From NCBI RefSeq assembly GCF_004798865.1, contig NW_025336236.1, forward strand, positions 1,095,365-1,159,364: a stretch of 64,000 bases of DNA, in the 5' to 3' direction. Below, in pieces: positions 26,353 to 37,600 of this stretch. This DNA is from Varanus komodoensis (taxonomy: Eukaryota > Chordata > Lepidosauria > Squamata > Varanidae). The translations under genes and the position numbers were made by a program. The notes beneath the pieces are model-generated. The model was not told where the DNA came from, ran no database searches, and saw only the letters and a list, made by a program, of their open reading frames with translations. Every line of letters starts with the position of its first letter. The first letter of the stretch is position 1.

Positions 26353-26450
26353 GACCTCTCGCGTCTTGCTCCGCGGCTGCCGTCGGAAGCGTCCCTCACC
26401 CTCGACCCGGCCGCGCACGGGGGCTCGCTCCTTCCTCCCTTCCACACGCC
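26353..26450 (-). promoter_or_regulatory. CASP3: Putative non-coding first exon and start region of CASP3
   Basis: The minus strand carries a clean donor, GTCA then GTGAGT, with the exon's last base at 26352, inside the CpG island and upstream of the first coding exon at 22476. The transcription start is not visible, so the left limit of the exon is a guess. Mammalian CASP3 also has a non-coding first exon. Confidence 0.35.
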
Positions 26451-26560
26451 TTTCCTCTGTTCCGTCTCCGTTTCGGCTCCGCCCCCGGGAGGGGAAGGGA
26501 GCAAAGGCTGCCGCTGCTGTGGCAACGGCGACGGCCCCAGCAACAAGACGGGCGCTTCCT

Positions 26561-26580
26561 CCAATGAGATGCGCGGGAAA
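26561..26580 (+). promoter_or_regulatory. CCAAT box next to E2F-like site
   Basis: CCAAT at 26561-26565 and GCGGGAAA at 26573-26580 (reverse of the E2F consensus TTTCCCGC) lie about 90 bases upstream of the putative first-exon donor of PRIMPOL. Such pairs are common in promoters of S-phase genes; a function here is inferred. Confidence 0.4.
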
Positions 26581-26589
26581 GCGCGGGCC

Positions 26590-26668
26590 GTGCGCCTTCT
26601 CCCCGCTTTCTTCCTGCTGAGAAGGGTTGCTACGGTGGGACCGCCGTTCGCACGCTTAGTCTTCAGAG
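26590..26668 (+). promoter_or_regulatory. PRIMPOL: Putative non-coding first exon of PRIMPOL
   Basis: A donor CAGAG|GTACGT at 26669 lies at the downstream border of the CpG island and upstream of the first coding exon (28664). The 5' limit is unknown. Nothing here is read as protein. Confidence 0.35.
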
Positions 26669-26714
26669 GTACGTGGCTGTCCACTGCTGGGTTGCAGTTG
26701 CTAGCCTGTCCTTA

Positions 26715-26795
26715 ACATTACATCCCTCCTGGACCGTCCTGAGACTTTTGATAATGAGGACGGTATGGAAAAGCTTTAGATAAACAAATATATAC
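26715..26795 (+). mobile_element. LINE 3'-tail remnant
   Basis: GACCGTCCTGAGACTTTTGA, then GGACGGTATGGAAAAGCTTT and AGATAAACAAATA resemble the tail of the 3090-4045 LINE (CCACCCTGAGACTTTC...GGATGGGATAGAAAAGCG). Only the 3' end is present. Confidence 0.45.
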
Positions 26796-27304
26796 ATAAC
26801 TATTATATTAAGCGTGCCTGTGCGGATGCTTTAAGGCCAGGCTTCTTTGTTTTCAGATTGGAACGGTATTTGGGGATGCCATGCTGCAGAGAAAACGTTC
26901 TATTTTGAAGTAACTTTTTAAAAGTGTTTTCCAGTTTCTAAAATGACAAGATACTGTCATTGTAATGCAAATACCTTACAACTTTTAAACTGGACTGATA
27001 TAAACAGATAAAAAATCCGCTTAGACAGTCCTTGGACTAATTTAATGTAGAATATAAATTGAATCAATGAATGTGTAAATAAATAGACAAAGATTTCAGA
27101 GAAAGGTTTAAAGTTAAGGTTGTGAGGTGGGTATGATGGCCATTAGATCCCACTTTCACTCAAAAGGGCTCCTATATTTGCTCAGTAATTCTGACAAACG
27201 TTGGAGGATGTGAGTAGGAATCCAAGGGCTAAATAAATACTTGAGATTCTAAGAAGGAAGGCAAGTTTACCAACTGCTTAACTCAGGATTCAATTTAGCC
27301 TTCC

Positions 27305-27430
27305 CCTACCTGGTGGCTTTTAAATGTTGGGCTATAACTGCCAGCATTCCTCAACGTTGTCCATGCTAACTGGGACTGATAAGGGCTCATCCCAGAAATC
27401 CCAGGGGCATTAGGCTGGGGTTGCAGCCCC
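27305..27430. repeat. Dispersed short inverted repeat, degraded copy
   Basis: TTGGGCTATAACTGCCAGCA and TGGTGGCTTTTAAATG flank the block in the order of the 16390 family, with many changes. Confidence 0.35.
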
Positions 27431-27889
27431 GCAGGAGTTGATATAACACACCTTTCCCTTCTCTTCCATGTACCACCTGTTGGTACTTCTCCCACTCTTA
27501 GTGGTGCACTTGTGCAATATGGAGGAAGCTGGTAAAGTGCACATCTTTAGTCATATAGAATATCCAAAACTTGCTGTGTTAACATTAACTACACAGTCTG
27601 CCATGTTGTTTGTGTGCAAGCACAGTCCAAAAGCAACAGTTCAATCTTATGCTTGCTTACTAGGACCTACTCCTAGATAAGTGCATAGGATTGCAGAGTT
27701 AAGCATGTGAACCCATCTTTCCTGTATAAGTTATATAGACATGGATTCAGCAATAATTTTAAGAGCCAATTGCTTTTTCTGACATTAGTGTATATTTATG
27801 AATAAGTGTGATAAGCACTTCCTGGTGCATTCCAACAAGGCTTTAGCAGCATCCAATATTTATTTCATCCTTCTTCACTATACATCTTT

Positions 27890-28367
27890 TAGAATTCTGT
27901 AACATGTGCTGCATTCATTTGAATGTAAGTTGGTATGTTGTTATTTCTACTTTGTTAAAGAACATCATTGATGAATATCCTTGATGAATTGATTTTTAAG
28001 AAAGATCTTGGACTGCGCAGAAATGGATAGATTGACTTTATCATTGAAGGAGAAAGAAGACACTGACTTGTATCAAACTTGGGATTTTTTTTATAATTGG
28101 CTGGAGAAACGGGACTTGGCGTAAATTTAGAGATGTTTTCAAGTTATTATAACTCACTTAAATATGACTATGGAGTGTTAAAAAGTATGTAGTAGGGGGT
28201 TGACCCAGTAAATCCGATGTATGTAATGATTAATGTTTTTAGTATTAGTTTAAAAAATGTAAAAAAAAAAATAGAATTCTGTAACATGTGCTGCATTCAT
28301 TTGAATATAAGTTGGTATGCTGTTATTTCTACTTTGTTAAAGAACATCATTGATGAATATCCTTGAT
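27890..28367 (+). repeat. 96-bp target-site duplication around an L1 tail
   Basis: TAGAATTCTGTAACATGTGC...ATCCTTGAT occurs at 27890-27985 and again at 28272-28367 with two substitutions in 96 positions. Between the copies lies an L1-like 3' end with an A tract that touches the second copy, as expected for target-primed insertion with an unusually long duplication. Confidence 0.85.
27986..28271 (+). mobile_element. L1-type LINE 3' end insertion
   Basis: The segment encodes LSLKEKEDTDLYQTWDFFYN, then WLEKRDLA and stop at 28119, which looks like the extreme C-terminus of L1 ORF2, followed by about 140 bases of 3' UTR and an A-run ending at 28271. It is 5' truncated and lies in the first PRIMPOL intron. 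The L1 assignment rests on position, poly(A) and a weak C-terminal likeness. Confidence 0.6.
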
Positions 28368-28663
28368 ACTGTGTTTGAAGAAAAGGCAATTTTAATATTT
28401 CCTCATTTATTCATGTGACATATGAGAACAACAGATCGTCCATCTGTATCTCATTTCTGTTTTTATGGTCTTAGTCATGATGCACTATTATTAATTTGAA
28501 AAAAGTACAGTCTGTGCAGGGAATTTTTATTGATAACAATGAAACAGATTGTTTCTAGCTGTGCCATATTAATACAGCTGTTTATATTTTTTACAGATAT
28601 TTTCCTCTTTGTAGAAATCTAAAAATTAAACAATAGTGATTACATCTCTGAGAGAAAGCTACC

Positions 28664-28673
28664 ATGAGCACCA
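28664..28673 (+). CDS. PRIMPOL: PRIMPOL coding exon 1 (start codon)
   Basis: ACCATGAGCACCA followed by the donor GTAAGT. Only Met-Ser-Thr and one base of a Lys codon are encoded; AA from the next exon completes it, giving MSTKQRKRTWEEKM. Two possible acceptors (ending at 28596 or 28614) leave the 5' UTR border open. Confidence 0.8.
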
Positions 28674-31600
28674 GTAAGTCCCTTATTCCAAGTCCTAAAA
28701 ATGTTTACAATAAACGTGTTGATGCCACACATGGTAAATTACTGTAAATCAAATAATCCTTTTGCAGTTCACATAACTGGTTGGATCCAGGGTTCTATCA
28801 ACAGAGTTCTGCTCACAGAATGGGGCATTCTTGGGTTTCTGCTCCCCTTCCCCTGTGGCCCTTATAATTCTCTTCCAGGTTGGAGGACTTTCTGGCACAG
28901 CATGTGAGGTGGCATGGGACATTGGGTTTATCAAAGAAAGTAAGCATTGTCTCCATGGTCATGTTTACAGGCGCTTTGCATTCTCAGATACCGGAGAAAT
29001 ATGTAGATTGAGAACCAATGTACTGACCAGTGGAATATAAATGCTTGCAATGATATACTTGCAACTACATCATTATGATGGCCAAAGCTGCATTTAGTGC
29101 TTCAAACTTTAGAACTGATTTGCTGTTCTCTGAAGGGTTAACAGCTTGATATTTCAGCGAATATCAATATTTCACCAAATGGTGTTAAGAGTGATACACC
29201 AAATACAGCACAATCATTTACTGTTCGTACATATGAACAGCAGCAAGGAAAGTTTTGAATCTCTGTTAATGTGTGGTTTAAAGTGGAGAAACTGATTTAT
29301 ATACATGTTCCATTCAGAAGGTGGTTGATTTTTGTAATCTTAATCAGTAGTCAAGCATAAAATGTATTGTAGGATGTGACCATAAAGTGTATGTTGTCTG
29401 TTAAATGTACTGCTCAGGCTAGACATATCCGATGCATGTTCAGCAATCTGGTTAGTTTGTGAAATACCTATCTGCATGCATCTTAACTGTCTGCTGTGAT
29501 ACTGGCTAAGTGTCAGCATCTAAATAAACAATATCCTGCCTGATTGTTGGTGCCAGCTGATCTTGGAAGTCTTTGGGTTTGTATTTCTATGTCCCATGCA
29601 TCTGTTTTTAAGAGTTGGACCACCCAATAAGCTAATGTCTTAACTCCCATCTAGCAGTCAAGAAGACAACTCCTCCCACAAGTCCTGGGCTACATTGGGT
29701 AATATATTACTGTACGTTAACATGAACTTCCCTTCATGTTAAGGTTTAAGTTTCATTTTGATTACTTTAGAACAAAGAAAAAGAACATGGGAAGAAAAAA
29801 TGAAAGATGTCAAAGAACTAGCATCTAGTTATAAAAGAAGACCTCTTTGTCCACATTACAGACCACAGCTGTCCAAACCATGGCAGCCATCTTCAGTTTG
29901 GAAGCTATTTCCTCGGCTAACTCAAGCAATTCACTTTGCCAAGACTTGTAAAGAGGTATGATAGTAAATTATTAGGAATATTTCTTTGCCAATAAGATCC
30001 CTTTCTAATTTATATGTTGTTGTGTTTTGATTATTTTCATATTTATTACTATTTTATTAATATCTGTGAGATGCTTTACTATTAAAAATAACCAAAGCAT
30101 TGTTCAATTAAGATAAACAATAGAAACAGTTTATCAGGAAAGCCAGTTACCAACCTCAGAAAGTTTTCTGAATTGCCCACATCTTAACAATATGGAGAAT
30201 TGATAAAGATATAATAGTGTTAAAACCCACCCAGGGCAAGAAATTTGAGAAGGCAGTGTAACTATTGAGAAGGTCTGATTCCAAGTTCCTATCAGTCTCA
30301 CCATGTGCAGTGGGTAAAACACCCTTGCCTATCCAAGCTTCTCATCAGATGTTGCTTGCGACCATGCCACCTTTGGTAAAAGGTAGAATGTAGCCAACAA
30401 GGCTATTCGGAAGCCATCCAAATTAGTGGCCATGACCACTTCTCACGGCAGAAAATTTCATAATATAACTATGCATTGTGTGAAGAAATACTTTTATCTT
30501 TCCTAAATCTCCTACCAATCAGTTCACGGGATGATCCTGGGTTCTAGAATTATGGGAAAGTGAGGAAATTATTTCTTCTCTCTTTCAATAATGAAAGGAG
30601 GAAAACAGGAGTAAAAGTGAGCAAAAGAGGGACTATTAACACTTAGTAAATCAATATTCTTAAGGATATTGCATTTGAGCAGAAATTGTAAAAAAATGCT
30701 GCTTTTGATTTTACAATCCAAGGAAGGCGATATGTGGCACGATTTAAGTTCCAGTTACAGAAAATGCTTCCCCAAGGAACTGTGCTCTTTCTGTGTACTT
30801 CTGTTATATTATGAACAAACCAAAGAAGTACCAAGGGACTAACCTCGATCTTGCTTTAAATACTTGCACTGAATATCCATTAGTTGGAGTCGCATTAGAA
30901 TTCTGTCTACCCTTTCTTGTACAGCCCTCTTTTCTGTGATAAAGCAAAGAAAAAGTTATAAAATGAACCAGTTTTCTTAGAAGGCATAATGTTGTGGAAC
31001 TTAATATTGTTAAGAAATTTCTATATTGACTGCACCTTGTTTATTTAAAACTTTTGTCTGCCGTCCCCCATCTAAGGCATCTTGGGATGGCTCACAATCA
31101 ATACATTAAAACAATCAATAAAATCACATACATAAACCAGATAGCACTTGGTCTGCCAGAATGTTTCCCAAATCAGTTGCAGAATCCATAACATCAGTTT
31201 TATCAGCAAAGCCATCTGAAACAGGTGACATGTTATTGTCAAGTTCATACAGATGCATCTCTTCCATGTTCAGCCAGTTAAATCTGTTTGACATTGGTAT
31301 TGCAAACTCACTGAAGCTTGAACAGTTGGAGGAAAAAAATCATTAATTTTAAGTAGCTTGGAACCAGGAGGCTGAAACAAAGTTGAGGGGCTTCTGGTTT
31401 GCTTTCTGATACCCATTATATGACATTGTAGGCTCCTAAGTTCCTGACACCTCTGTGCATTACGATTGCATGCCTTCCCATCAATCACTTCCCTTCTTTC
31501 TTCATGCTGCCCCAGAATACTGCCAATATCCTTCTTACTACACTCAATCTTCTTGTCACACTCCCTTTTTAAATATTTTGTTTGAAAATTTATCTTTTTA

Positions 31601-34600
31601 GTCCCATCTTTATCTTCCTTTCAGAATGATTACAGCAACTGTGCTTATGTGCTGAGAAATCAAACAGATCACACTGAATTCAAGCAGATAACTCACTGAA
31701 ACCTACTCTTCAAGTTTTAAAAAAGACCACATTTAAGGCCTTTTACTGCTGTAATTATGCTTGTCTCATTTAAAAAAAAATCTCAGTGAATGAAATTTCA
31801 CTCTTCCAAAAAAAAAAATGACTTCCAGAAGCAAGCAAAGCAGGGCAGAAAACTTTAACAATTTAAAACAGATTAAAACAATGTTGTTTATTGTTGATAC
31901 CAAAATGGTGTGAACATTGTTAGTAACTGTCTTCCTGATAATATTCTTATTATTTTAACTAAATTTTAAAACGAAAACTAAACCTTCTCCCTCAAATTGC
32001 CCTAGTCAAAAGTGCAATAGGCAGATTAGTAAAGTAAAGGTAAAGGTTTCCCCTTGACTCTAGGGGGCGGTGCTCATCTCCATTTCCTAGCTGAGAGAGC
32101 CAGCATTTGTCCACAAACAGTCTTGTGGTCATGTGGCCGGCATGACTAAACACTGAAGTGCATGGAACACTGTTACCTGCCCACCGAAGTGGTACCTTTT
32201 TATCTACTTGCATTTGCATGCTTTCGAACTGCAAGGTTGGCAGGAGCTGGGATGGAGCAATGGGAACTCATCCCATTGTGCAGATTCGAACCTGCGACCT
32301 TTTGATCAACCAGCCCAGCAACACAGCAGATTAAACCACTGGCAGATTAGAAATTGTTAAATACTTTGATAAAATGCCAAAACAAATATTAATATGAAGC
32401 TTCTTGGTGTCTTCCTTTCACTCTCAGCTTCCAGTCTCATTTAATAAGAATAAATGAGACCATCACATCATTTAGGTGTATTCACATTTGGTTTAATACA
32501 CATATTACTTTTGTTTCACATTGTATTTTTATTAAACATATAGGTAGTAATTAATGCAACTTGCATTTATAATACAGTATACTTACACAATTATTATTTT
32601 TGCTTTTCCCCTTTCACCTTATTTATTTGTTTACAAAGCTTGTGTTCTTGCTTCTTTTTGTTTAAAAAGTAACATCAAACCACAGAGTGCTTCTTTGTTT
32701 GTGTGACATTTCAGCACTCTAAATTATCTTTCCTGCCTGACCTACATCCATATATTATAATAATGGTGAGGTACCTTTCACTGATTTTCTGTGAAAATAT
32801 CTGACGGATTCTGAATAATTTGACAGGCTTTATTCTGAATTCATGTTGCTTTGCAAAACAACTGTCATCTGTTTGCCTTTGTAAATAGAGGAATAAATTG
32901 CTAAAATAGATCACATGTAGTTTCTTTAGTATGCCTTGGATGAAATGGAGTGGAAGATCCTTGCAGTGGCAGGTCATCATTCTGCGACAAATGCCTGACC
33001 TAACTCCTTGCTTTTTACACAGACAGTCATTATTGGCGCTATCCCTTCGCCACACTTGGTATTCTTGTGTATGCTACCATTAGAGTGCAGGAGGAACACA
33101 TTAGAAGTCAGTTGTACAATTGACAAGCTTTGGGCTCACCGGTTTGTTGAATGGGAGAAGTTGAACTAATGCTTAAAATTCTTACTGTTTTAAAAGGAAG
33201 TTCATGTATTTGCTCTGGAAAAGCATCCTGAAAAGAAACAAAGGATTTATCTTGTGACAACATATATAGAGCTTTGGTTTTATTACAGGTAAGTATCTGA
33301 AAGGCACAAGAGTATACACATAATGATGGATATTCGTATATAGATACAGCTATACATTCGTATATAGATCTGTAAGCTACATGCTTACTTAAAATCAAGT
33401 CCCATTGTTTTCTGTGTGATTTAACCTTAAGTAAGTGTGGGTAGAATTGTAACCTTTATGATTTACATGTTTTTTGGTTTTTCTCCAGTGCAATGAATCA
33501 TTATCACTTTCATAATTCAACTTTTTATTAGACTCAGATTCATTCTAGCTGCTAGAACGGGTATGCACAAACTCTGATCTTCTGAACTGTGAGGAAAAGG
33601 CCACTCTTAGGCTGGAATGCTGAATGCAGTTCAGATCATGGCAGTGAGAGGAAGCCAGGGTTGCTGCTTTACTGGCACTGATGCTGGGTCACCAGGGGAA
33701 TTGAAGAAGCATTTACTGCTTCCCTCACTGACGCTAAAGTAGCTTATGTGTCTGTGTGTTTACAGCCTTTGGCCTCTCTAGTCAATTCTGTGTGCAGCTT
33801 TTGAGCATGAAAAGGTTGTGGACTCCCAGTGTTGGAGCACCACCTTTTTGTGAATGCTGCAGTGATGCTCCCTGTGTGTGGCATTCAGTGCAGAAGCTGG
33901 TACTTTGGAAAGTCTCTGCTTTGTCTTGACTTCCCCAAATATTTTTGTTTGCTTGTTTTAAGAAGAAGCTCATGTAGCAAATTGTTAGTGTTTTAATCTA
34001 TCAATCAATGTAATTATTATGCTTGAAATTCAAACACTAGAATGACAAATTTATCACAATTATATAGATTCAGGGATTCAACAGATAAATATTTATTTAT
34101 TTATTTAGAACTTTTATATGCCATCACCACATGCCTCAGCATCTCAAGACAGCTTACAAATGTAGAATTAAAAATAATAAAACAATAACAAATTCAATAA
34201 GAGTATATAAAAACAAAAAAGTGACTGTAAACGATAAAATTATTTTTTAAAATAGCCTTTAAATAAAAAGGTTTTAACCCGGCGCCGAAAAGAATATAGA
34301 CTCAGCGCCAGGCGCACCTGTCCAGGGAGCACATTCCATAATCTGGGCATCACCACAGAGAAGGCCCTGTTCCCAGTAGTTGTTCCTTTTATCTCCTTTA
34401 AAGAGGGCTCCCAGAGCAAAGCCTCTCCTGCAGATCATAAGGGGTGTGAGGGCATGTAAGGGAAGAGGCACTCCTTCAGGTATCCTGGTCCCAAGCTGTT
34501 CAGGGCTTTATAGGTTAAAACCAGCACCTTGAATTGGGCCCGGACTTCAACTGGGAAGCAGTGGAGCTGATAGAGGACTGGTGTTATGTGAGAGTAACTC

Positions 34601-37600
34601 ATTATTGAATTGAGCATTTTACCCAAATAGTTTATATCTCTGTATAGCAGTGTTGATTTCTCAGGATTAAAATTGAACTGGAAAATTTTCTGGAATGCAC
34701 ATGAAATGTGTCAGTTTGCATTGGAAAGTAGTCAGATCCCTTAGGGTTGCCTTTCCCAAACTGGTGTCCTTGAGTTGTTTTTGACTATATTTGTCAGAAT
34801 TCTTGACTGTTGGCCATGCTAGCTAAGGCTGGTCAAGAGTTCATATCGAAAACATCTGGACAGCAGTGGGATGGGGTTGAATGTCCCAGAGAGTGATGCA
34901 ATTGATCATGTTTATTTTACTTTTATTTAAGTAAATAACGAAGCTCACAAAAATTCTGTGGTATTTTCTCGTCCCCATACATGAGTATTTGAATTGAATT
35001 GCTCGAGGGGGAAAATAGAATCATGCTTAGTGTGATTTATTTGCAGTATTGGCAAAAGTTTAAAGGCAATAACATGTAGTTCCTAGGCAGTGTGATCCAG
35101 TATGGTTGCCTATAAACCTCTGAATTTGGAGGGTTATGGGCGTTTCAGTAGAGAGTGGAAGGCACATGGAGATTACCTCTGCTTTTCTGCTGCCCTGCAA
35201 AGAACTTAGACAGCTAATTTTGGCTGCCTAAGTTCTTTGTCTTAGCCCACAAAAAGGAGAAGCTGAGAATCTAGATATGCAGAATTATGGTAGAGCCTCA
35301 TTCTTCCCCTTCTCCCCATCCTGTTATTCACAGACTTCTAGCTCTGAGGTTAGGCTTGTGACCTCAGTGGTACAGGTTCTTTCTGCGTTGGCTGTTGGGG
35401 CACTCCAAGGCCAGAGAGTGCTTCTTAGGTCAGAGCTAGGTTTCTGATTTCTCCTATGACTGGCTAGATTCTGTCATTGCTCTAATTTAGGGGAGGGGGG
35501 AAATCAAAGGTATTAAAAATGGTTGACACACCGTAACTGTTAGCAATCCAAAGAATGGAACATGATATACTGGCAATTACTCTTGTTTTAAGAGTTGGAC
35601 TCTTACTGAGTTTGTTGGGCCACTTTCACTGTTAGCACTTAAAAGTTTCATTCCACACTGAGGAATATTTCATTAACAATATGTCTCTCTTATACTAGCT
35701 AAGGATAATCACATTAAAATCTTAATTGAACTTTGAAATGTTCAAGTTTGCCTAATATACATATTTTCAGTTGGCTTCCACTCATTTTTACTAATAAACT
35801 TATGGAATAGAAAATCATATCACACTGTCTGTCCTGTGTGGAAAATAGTTCAGCAATGTTAGTAAAATCAAACTCATTTTCAGGCATTTTTTCAGAAGAA
35901 TCCATAACCAAATAAACTTAATGCTTGGGGATTTATCAGGGTGATAACTTGGCAGTGATCAGGTAGGTTTGAGCACTTGCAGTTTCTGTGTTTCTTTCTG
36001 AGAAGTGCATCCATGAAACCAAAACTCTATTTTAAAGCAGCACTTTTGGAACCTGACACAGAAGTTTTTCATGAAGGAAGTGCACCCTGCGTTCTTTAAA
36101 CAGTCTATAGACAAATATCAAAACATCTTCTTGAACTAGGATGATTTAAAGATGGTGATTTAAAGATCACCATCAAGATTTTATTGTGGCACGGCATTCT
36201 GAAAAGGAAACCAAGAAAAAAATGTGAGTGCATGTCATGATATTCTGGTATATGCACTGGTACTGTATTAGTGAAGTTTTTAATGCAAGTTTGCTAAGCA
36301 AAAGTAGGAATATTTATTTTAATTGAGGAATTATAATTTCAATAATTGCTATGATATTTTTCTTCATCTAGCAAACATTATAAAACAAGTCTGATGCATT
36401 GCTACGAAGTTATTCCAGAAACAGCTGTTTGCAAACTCTATTTTGATTTGGAATTCTACATTCCAACAAATCCAGAAGCAGATGGGAAGCAGATGGTGAC
36501 AGACTTAATAGAGGTAATGAAAAACAACAGCAACAGGAAAGTAGATTTAGGTTTAACATTAAGGAGAATGTCCTAACTTTAATAGCAATTAAGCAATGCA
36601 TTCTGTTTCCAAGAAAGTCTGTAGAATCTCTTTCTTGGGAGTTTTTTTAAAAAAAGCTACACAAGGAATCTACTATTTTAAGTCTAGGGCCCTAAGTTTG
36701 CAGGGTATTGAGCAAGATCTCCTTTTGCCTTTTCAGTTTATTCAACTGGGATGCAGTATTGTGTGGAGGATATATAATTCAAGCAGTGTTTTGACTTTGT
36801 ATTAGATACTTGAAATATTCAAGTACCAAATTCTAGTGTTGCATGTGGTGGGTTATTTTGTTTTTAAACAAAAGTGGTGGTCTATTGTGTATTACCAGGA
36901 CTTTTTAACTTCCCCATCTTCATTTCCTATATCCTTTTGTACCCTGTGCAAACCTACTCTCAAAGCTGAGGCTCAAAAGCAGGATTCCTTGAATCCCAAG
37001 GTGCTGTTGCATGAAGGCTATACTGGTGGTATCTCCTTTGCCTTATGCATGTGTCAATAATATGTCAGACACCATTGAAATGCTGGGTGGAGCCTATACT
37101 GTGTTACTTGTCTGGCTTTTCAGCCTTTCTTAGCTTTATACACTTAAACATTATAATTAATGAATACGTTAAATGTACTAATATGTAACTATGTATCAAC
37201 TGTGAAAGTAATGTCATTGTGCCTTTCTCAGTTTGTTTGTAAGAAGTTAGATGAATACTATGAAGTAAAATGTTCAGCTGAAGATATTTTGAATTTGGAC
37301 TCCAGCACTGAAGAAAAATTTAGCTCCCACTTAATATTTCAGCTCCACAATGCTGCATTTAAGAATAATATTGAATTAGGTAAGCAAAATATATTGCAAA
37401 TGTATACAGAAATGTAATTTTACTCTTTAAGATCATGACTAGTATATTTATTTGTAATCATTCTATGTTCTGATACTTTTTATCACTCATAGCAGATTGA
37501 AGACATTGAAAGATAGCAGAGAAAGGGACATAGGCTAGCAAGAGTAAAAAGAGGAGGTCTGCAGTGGTGCTCTGGTTCTCTTGGCTGGCAGGTTCTGTGT

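Larger units (their letters stand above)
25940..26690. promoter_or_regulatory. CpG island, divergent CASP3/PRIMPOL promoter
   Basis: About 750 bases of very GC- and CpG-rich sequence stand out from the AT-rich surroundings, exactly between the 5' ends of the two divergent genes. A minus-strand donor GTGAGT at 26351-26346 and a plus-strand donor GTACGT at 26669 suggest non-coding first exons of CASP3 and PRIMPOL, about 320 bases apart. CCAAT (26561-26565) and an E2F-like GCGGGAAA (26573-26580) lie close to the PRIMPOL side. Long open frames here on both strands are a by-product of base composition. Confidence 0.75.

Noticed and set aside
25972-26715. Long open frames on both strands in the CpG island (up to 247 codons)
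   Set aside because: Arg/Pro/Ala/Gly-rich on all frames, no homology, and they overlap the first-exon region; a result of GC-rich composition.
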